DNA of 64,000 nucleotides from Brevundimonas intermedia (GTDB lineage: Bacteria; Pseudomonadota; Alphaproteobacteria; Caulobacterales; Caulobacteraceae): assembly GCF_004614235.1 (NCBI RefSeq), contig NZ_SPVH01000007.1, positions 124,001 through 188,000 of the forward strand, in the 5' to 3' direction. Shown piece after piece: positions 62,085 to 64,000 of the stretch. How positions within the stretch are numbered: the first letter of the stretch is position 1; each line of letters starts with the position of its first letter. A program made the translations under genes and the position numbers. Under the pieces are notes generated by a model. That model saw only the letters and a list, made by a program, of their open reading frames with translations. It was not told the origin of the DNA and searched no databases.

Positions 62085-63589
62085 CGTGAAGCCGTCCTGT
62101 CGAGCGGAACCGTCAGTTCCGCGATCAATCCATCGGGGGCGTAGACCAGATCGATCTCGCCCGCCAGATCATGGCGAATGTTTCGTTCAATCAAGCGGCT
62201 ACCGAAGCCTCTTCTGTCCGGCGCCGTAACTTTCGGCCCGCCCATTTCGCGCCAGCTGAGCTTGAGCTTGGGCGCGCGTTGATCCGCCAGCGCCCAGTCG
62301 ATCAGGATGCGACCTTCTGGCGTGTGCAGAGCGCCATATTTGGCGGCATTGGTGGCCAGTTCGTGGAAGATCATGCCCAGAGACAGCACGATGGCGGGCT
62401 CCAGCGACACCGGCGGTCCGTTCAGGCTGATGCGGGTATGACCATAGGCCTCGGTCTCGTGCTCCAATATGGCGCGCAGGTCGGCGCCTTCCCAATGGCT
62501 TTGCGTCAGCAGATTGTGGGTGTGCGACAGGGCCATGATCCGGGACTGGAAGGTCTCGGCGAAGCCTGCGGGATCGGTGTTGGAACGTGCGGTTTGGATG
62601 GCGATCGACTGGACCGTGGCCAGGGTGTTTTTCACCCGGTGGTTCAGTTCGTCGATCATCAGCTTCTGACGCTGGGCGGCCAGGACGTTGTCGGTGATTT
62701 CGTGGCCCTGGACGAAGATGCCGACGACCGCGCCCGCGCCGTCGCGGATCGGCTGGTAGATGAAGTTGAGATAGACGGTTTCCAGCGGGCCGTCTGGAGT
62801 CCGCTGCAGCTGGGCCACGCTTTCGCGGCCTTCATAGGGCTCGCCGGTCGCGAAGACTTCGTCCAGAAACTCGTAAAAGCCCTGACCCTCAAGTTCCGGC
62901 AGGGCGTCACGCAAGGATTTGCCGGCGATGTCACGGTGGCCGATCAACTGGCTGTAGGCGTCGTTGTGCATCTGGAACCGATGTTCCGGGCCAGACAGTA
63001 TGGCCACGAAGCCCGGCGCCTGCATGAACATCTCGACCAGGCGATTGCGTTCGGTCTCAAGGCGTCGATTGTCTTCCTGCACGGACTGGGCGCGGCGCAG
63101 GACCGAGCCTCCGATGATCGCATCCAGCGCCGTGGTCGGTTCGTCCGGCTGAATGTTCGGGGACAGATCCGTGACGTCCATGGTGTGCTGAAGCAGCAGC
63201 ACCACCTCGCCCGCGTCGTTCAGGATCGGCGTGTGGGTGGCGCTCCAGATCCGTTCAACAAAGGCCTCGCTGCCGTCCGGCAAGGTCTTTGGCATCGAAT
63301 AGCGCACGACGGCGAGGTGATCGCGTTGTCGGGTATCGCGCGCCTTTTCCAGAGAGGCGCGGACCTGTCGCACGTTTTCCGGCGCCTCGGTTCCGGGGCC
63401 GGAGTCGAAGGCGGCGAACAGAAGCTGGCCGATCACCTCGCTGCGCCTGGCGCCTGTGACGTCCACATAGGCTTGATTGAATTCTGCGATGCGCAGGTCG
63501 GGCGTCAGCAACAGATACGGGTTGGGCGAAGCCTCGAAGGCCGCGCCCAGATTGACGGTCAGGTCGCTTGATTGTGTCGTGTCGTTCAA
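62081..63589 (-). CDS. PAS-domain sensor histidine kinase, HWE family
   Basis: A soluble 502-residue kinase. It has two PAS domains (about 12-130, FEASPNPYLLLTPDLRIAEFN; and about 190-310, MQAPGFVAILSGPEHRFQMHNDAYSQL), the phospho-acceptor region IDELNHRVKNTLATVQSIA, and an HWE catalytic domain with LGMIFHELATNAAKYGAL and LKLSWREMGGP containing the W-x-E signature, ending RRGFGSRLIERNI. PAS plus HWE kinases often sense light or redox, but no Cys of a LOV domain (NCRFLQ) is seen. It precedes its receiver gene. Confidence 0.92.
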   Translation of the reverse strand: MNDTTQSSDLTVNLGAAFEASPNPYLLLTPDLRIAEFNQAYVDVTGARRSEVIGQLLFAAFDSGPGTEAPENVRQVRASLEKARDTRQRDHLAVVRYSMPKTLPDGSEAFVERIWSATHTPILNDAGEVVLLLQHTMDVTDLSPNIQPDEPTTALDAIIGGSVLRRAQSVQEDNRRLETERNRLVEMFMQAPGFVAILSGPEHRFQMHNDAYSQLIGHRDIAGKSLRDALPELEGQGFYEFLDEVFATGEPYEGRESVAQLQRTPDGPLETVYLNFIYQPIRDGAGAVVGIFVQGHEITDNVLAAQRQKLMIDELNHRVKNTLATVQSIAIQTARSNTDPAGFAETFQSRIMALSHTHNLLTQSHWEGADLRAILEHETEAYGHTRISLNGPPVSLEPAIVLSLGMIFHELATNAAKYGALHTPEGRILIDWALADQRAPKLKLSWREMGGPKVTAPDRRGFGSRLIERNIRHDLAGEIDLVYAPDGLIAELTVPLDRTASR

Positions 63590-63657
63590 CGCCTACCCCG
63601 TCCAGCTTGGCGATAACGCACGATTTTGAAATCGGTTCTACAGCGAGATGTCGTGAA

Positions 63658-63689
63658 CTGTGATCGCAAGGTCATTGGCGCGATCACAG
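63658..63689. promoter_or_regulatory. Perfect 10-bp inverted repeat upstream of the carboxylesterase gene
   Basis: CTGTGATCGC (63658-63667) and GCGATCACAG (63680-63689) are exact inverted copies with 12 bases between, ending 19 bases before the esterase ATG. No T-run follows, so an operator or a leader hairpin is more likely than a terminator. The TGTGA/TCACA half-sites resemble CRP/FNR-family half-sites, but the spacing is too wide for one standard site. Confidence 0.45.
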
Positions 63690-63708
63690 GATTTGCTAAG
63701 CAGCGGGG

Positions 63709-64000
63709 ATGACAATCGCCGGCGTCTTCGCCACCCTCTCGCTCATGATGGCGCCCGCAGCCGACCAGCCCACTGTCCGCATTCAGCAAGGCGTCCTGAT
63801 CGGAGGCGCCGATGCCGACGTGGCCGCGTTCAAGAATATCCCCTACGCCGCACCGCCGACGGCCGAGCGACGCTGGCGCCCGCCGGGCCCGGCGCCGACA
63901 TGGCAGGGTCAGCGTGACGCCTCGACCTATGGGCCCCTGTGCATCCAGGCGCCGCCGAACGGCGATCCGGGCGTGGGACCTCTGCCGATGAGCGAGGACT
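63709..64000 (+). CDS. Type B carboxylesterase (partial, runs off the right edge)
   Basis: The N-terminal 97 residues show a signal-like start (MTIAGVFATLSLMMAPAADQ) and the type B carboxylesterase opening: IQQGVLIGGADADVAAFKNIPYAAPPTAERRW in outline, then PPGPAPTW and DASTYGPLCIQ. This matches the F-x-x-I-P-Y-A-x-P-P-x-x-x-R-W signature of the family. The catalytic Ser-Glu-His lie beyond the window. Substrate unknown. Confidence 0.88.
   Translation, partial: MTIAGVFATLSLMMAPAADQPTVRIQQGVLIGGADADVAAFKNIPYAAPPTAERRWRPPGPAPTWQGQRDASTYGPLCIQAPPNGDPGVGPLPMSED

Noticed and set aside
1..64000. CRISPR arrays, insertion sequences, prophage genes, rRNA genes
   Set aside because: No regularly spaced direct repeats, transposase or integrase motifs, phage structural genes or rRNA-like sequence were recognised on reading either strand.

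Overview
The window is a GC-rich, gene-dense piece of chromosome from an alphaproteobacterium of the Caulobacterales, most likely Brevundimonas or a close relative. The strongest clues are a clear MipZ (the FtsZ-positioning ParA-type ATPase), a TipN-like polarity protein, a class II DAHP synthase, and the fabD-fabG-acpP-fabF-mltG-yicC-gmk and lptF-lptG-lptD-surA-pdxA-rsmA clusters in the order usual for this group. Assignment is from protein motifs and gene order only; no search was run. No phage, insertion sequence, CRISPR array or rRNA operon was seen. One tRNA (Val, CAC) is present.

Layout. 1-4.9 kb: end of a type II secretion operon (gspL, gspM), rpiA-glmU on the opposite strand, a phosphoglycolate phosphatase, a dicarboxylate/glutamate-type symporter and tRNA-Val. 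4.9-10.3 kb: a ROK sugar kinase, then three aromatic amino acid genes (class II DAHP synthase, a prephenate dehydratase without its ACT domain, a chorismate mutase) with a Phe/Tyr-rich leader peptide ahead of the last one; panC faces them across a strong terminator. 10.3-12.4 kb: SPOR lipoprotein, mipZ, membrane J-domain protein. 12.4-13.07 kb: gene-free stretch full of palindromes. 13.07-19.4 kb: fatty-acid synthesis, cell-wall lytic transglycosylase, yicC, gmk, with a 128-bp inverted-repeat element between fabD and fabG. 19.6-21.4 kb: hybrid histidine kinase.

21.4-30.5 kb (minus strand): aminotransferase, rsmA, pdxA, surA-like chaperone, lptD, lptG, lptF, an outer-membrane/LPS-export operon. 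30.6-37.5 kb: pepA and holC, two tandem I78-like lipoproteins, a LysR regulator divergent from pirin and doxX, proline iminopeptidase, DUF423 protein, and a pyroglutamyl-peptidase-like pseudoenzyme. 37.6-49.2 kb: tipN-like gene, small membrane peptide, phospholipase D-type enzyme tail-to-tail with an endo/exonuclease-phosphatase family enzyme, the lemA-TPM-TPM operon, folD, a five-repeat PPC-domain protein and IPP isomerase (fni). A yybP-ykoY manganese riboswitch precedes mntP at 49.2-49.9 kb.

49.9-58.3 kb is a complete histidine-utilisation locus: hutG-hutU-(BASS transporter)-hutH run left, hutF-hutC-hutI run right, and a perfect 14-bp palindrome fitting the HutC-subfamily operator lies in the shared promoter region. 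58.3-61.7 kb is a nuclease-methyltransferase restriction enzyme split by a one-base frameshift. The window closes with a response regulator, an HWE-family PAS kinase and the start of a type B carboxylesterase.

The most unusual items are the Phe/Tyr leader peptide coupled to chorismate mutase next to an ACT-less prephenate dehydratase, the frameshifted restriction enzyme, the triad-less Pcp-like protein, the paired CxxC I78 lipoproteins, and the BASS transporter embedded in the hut operon.
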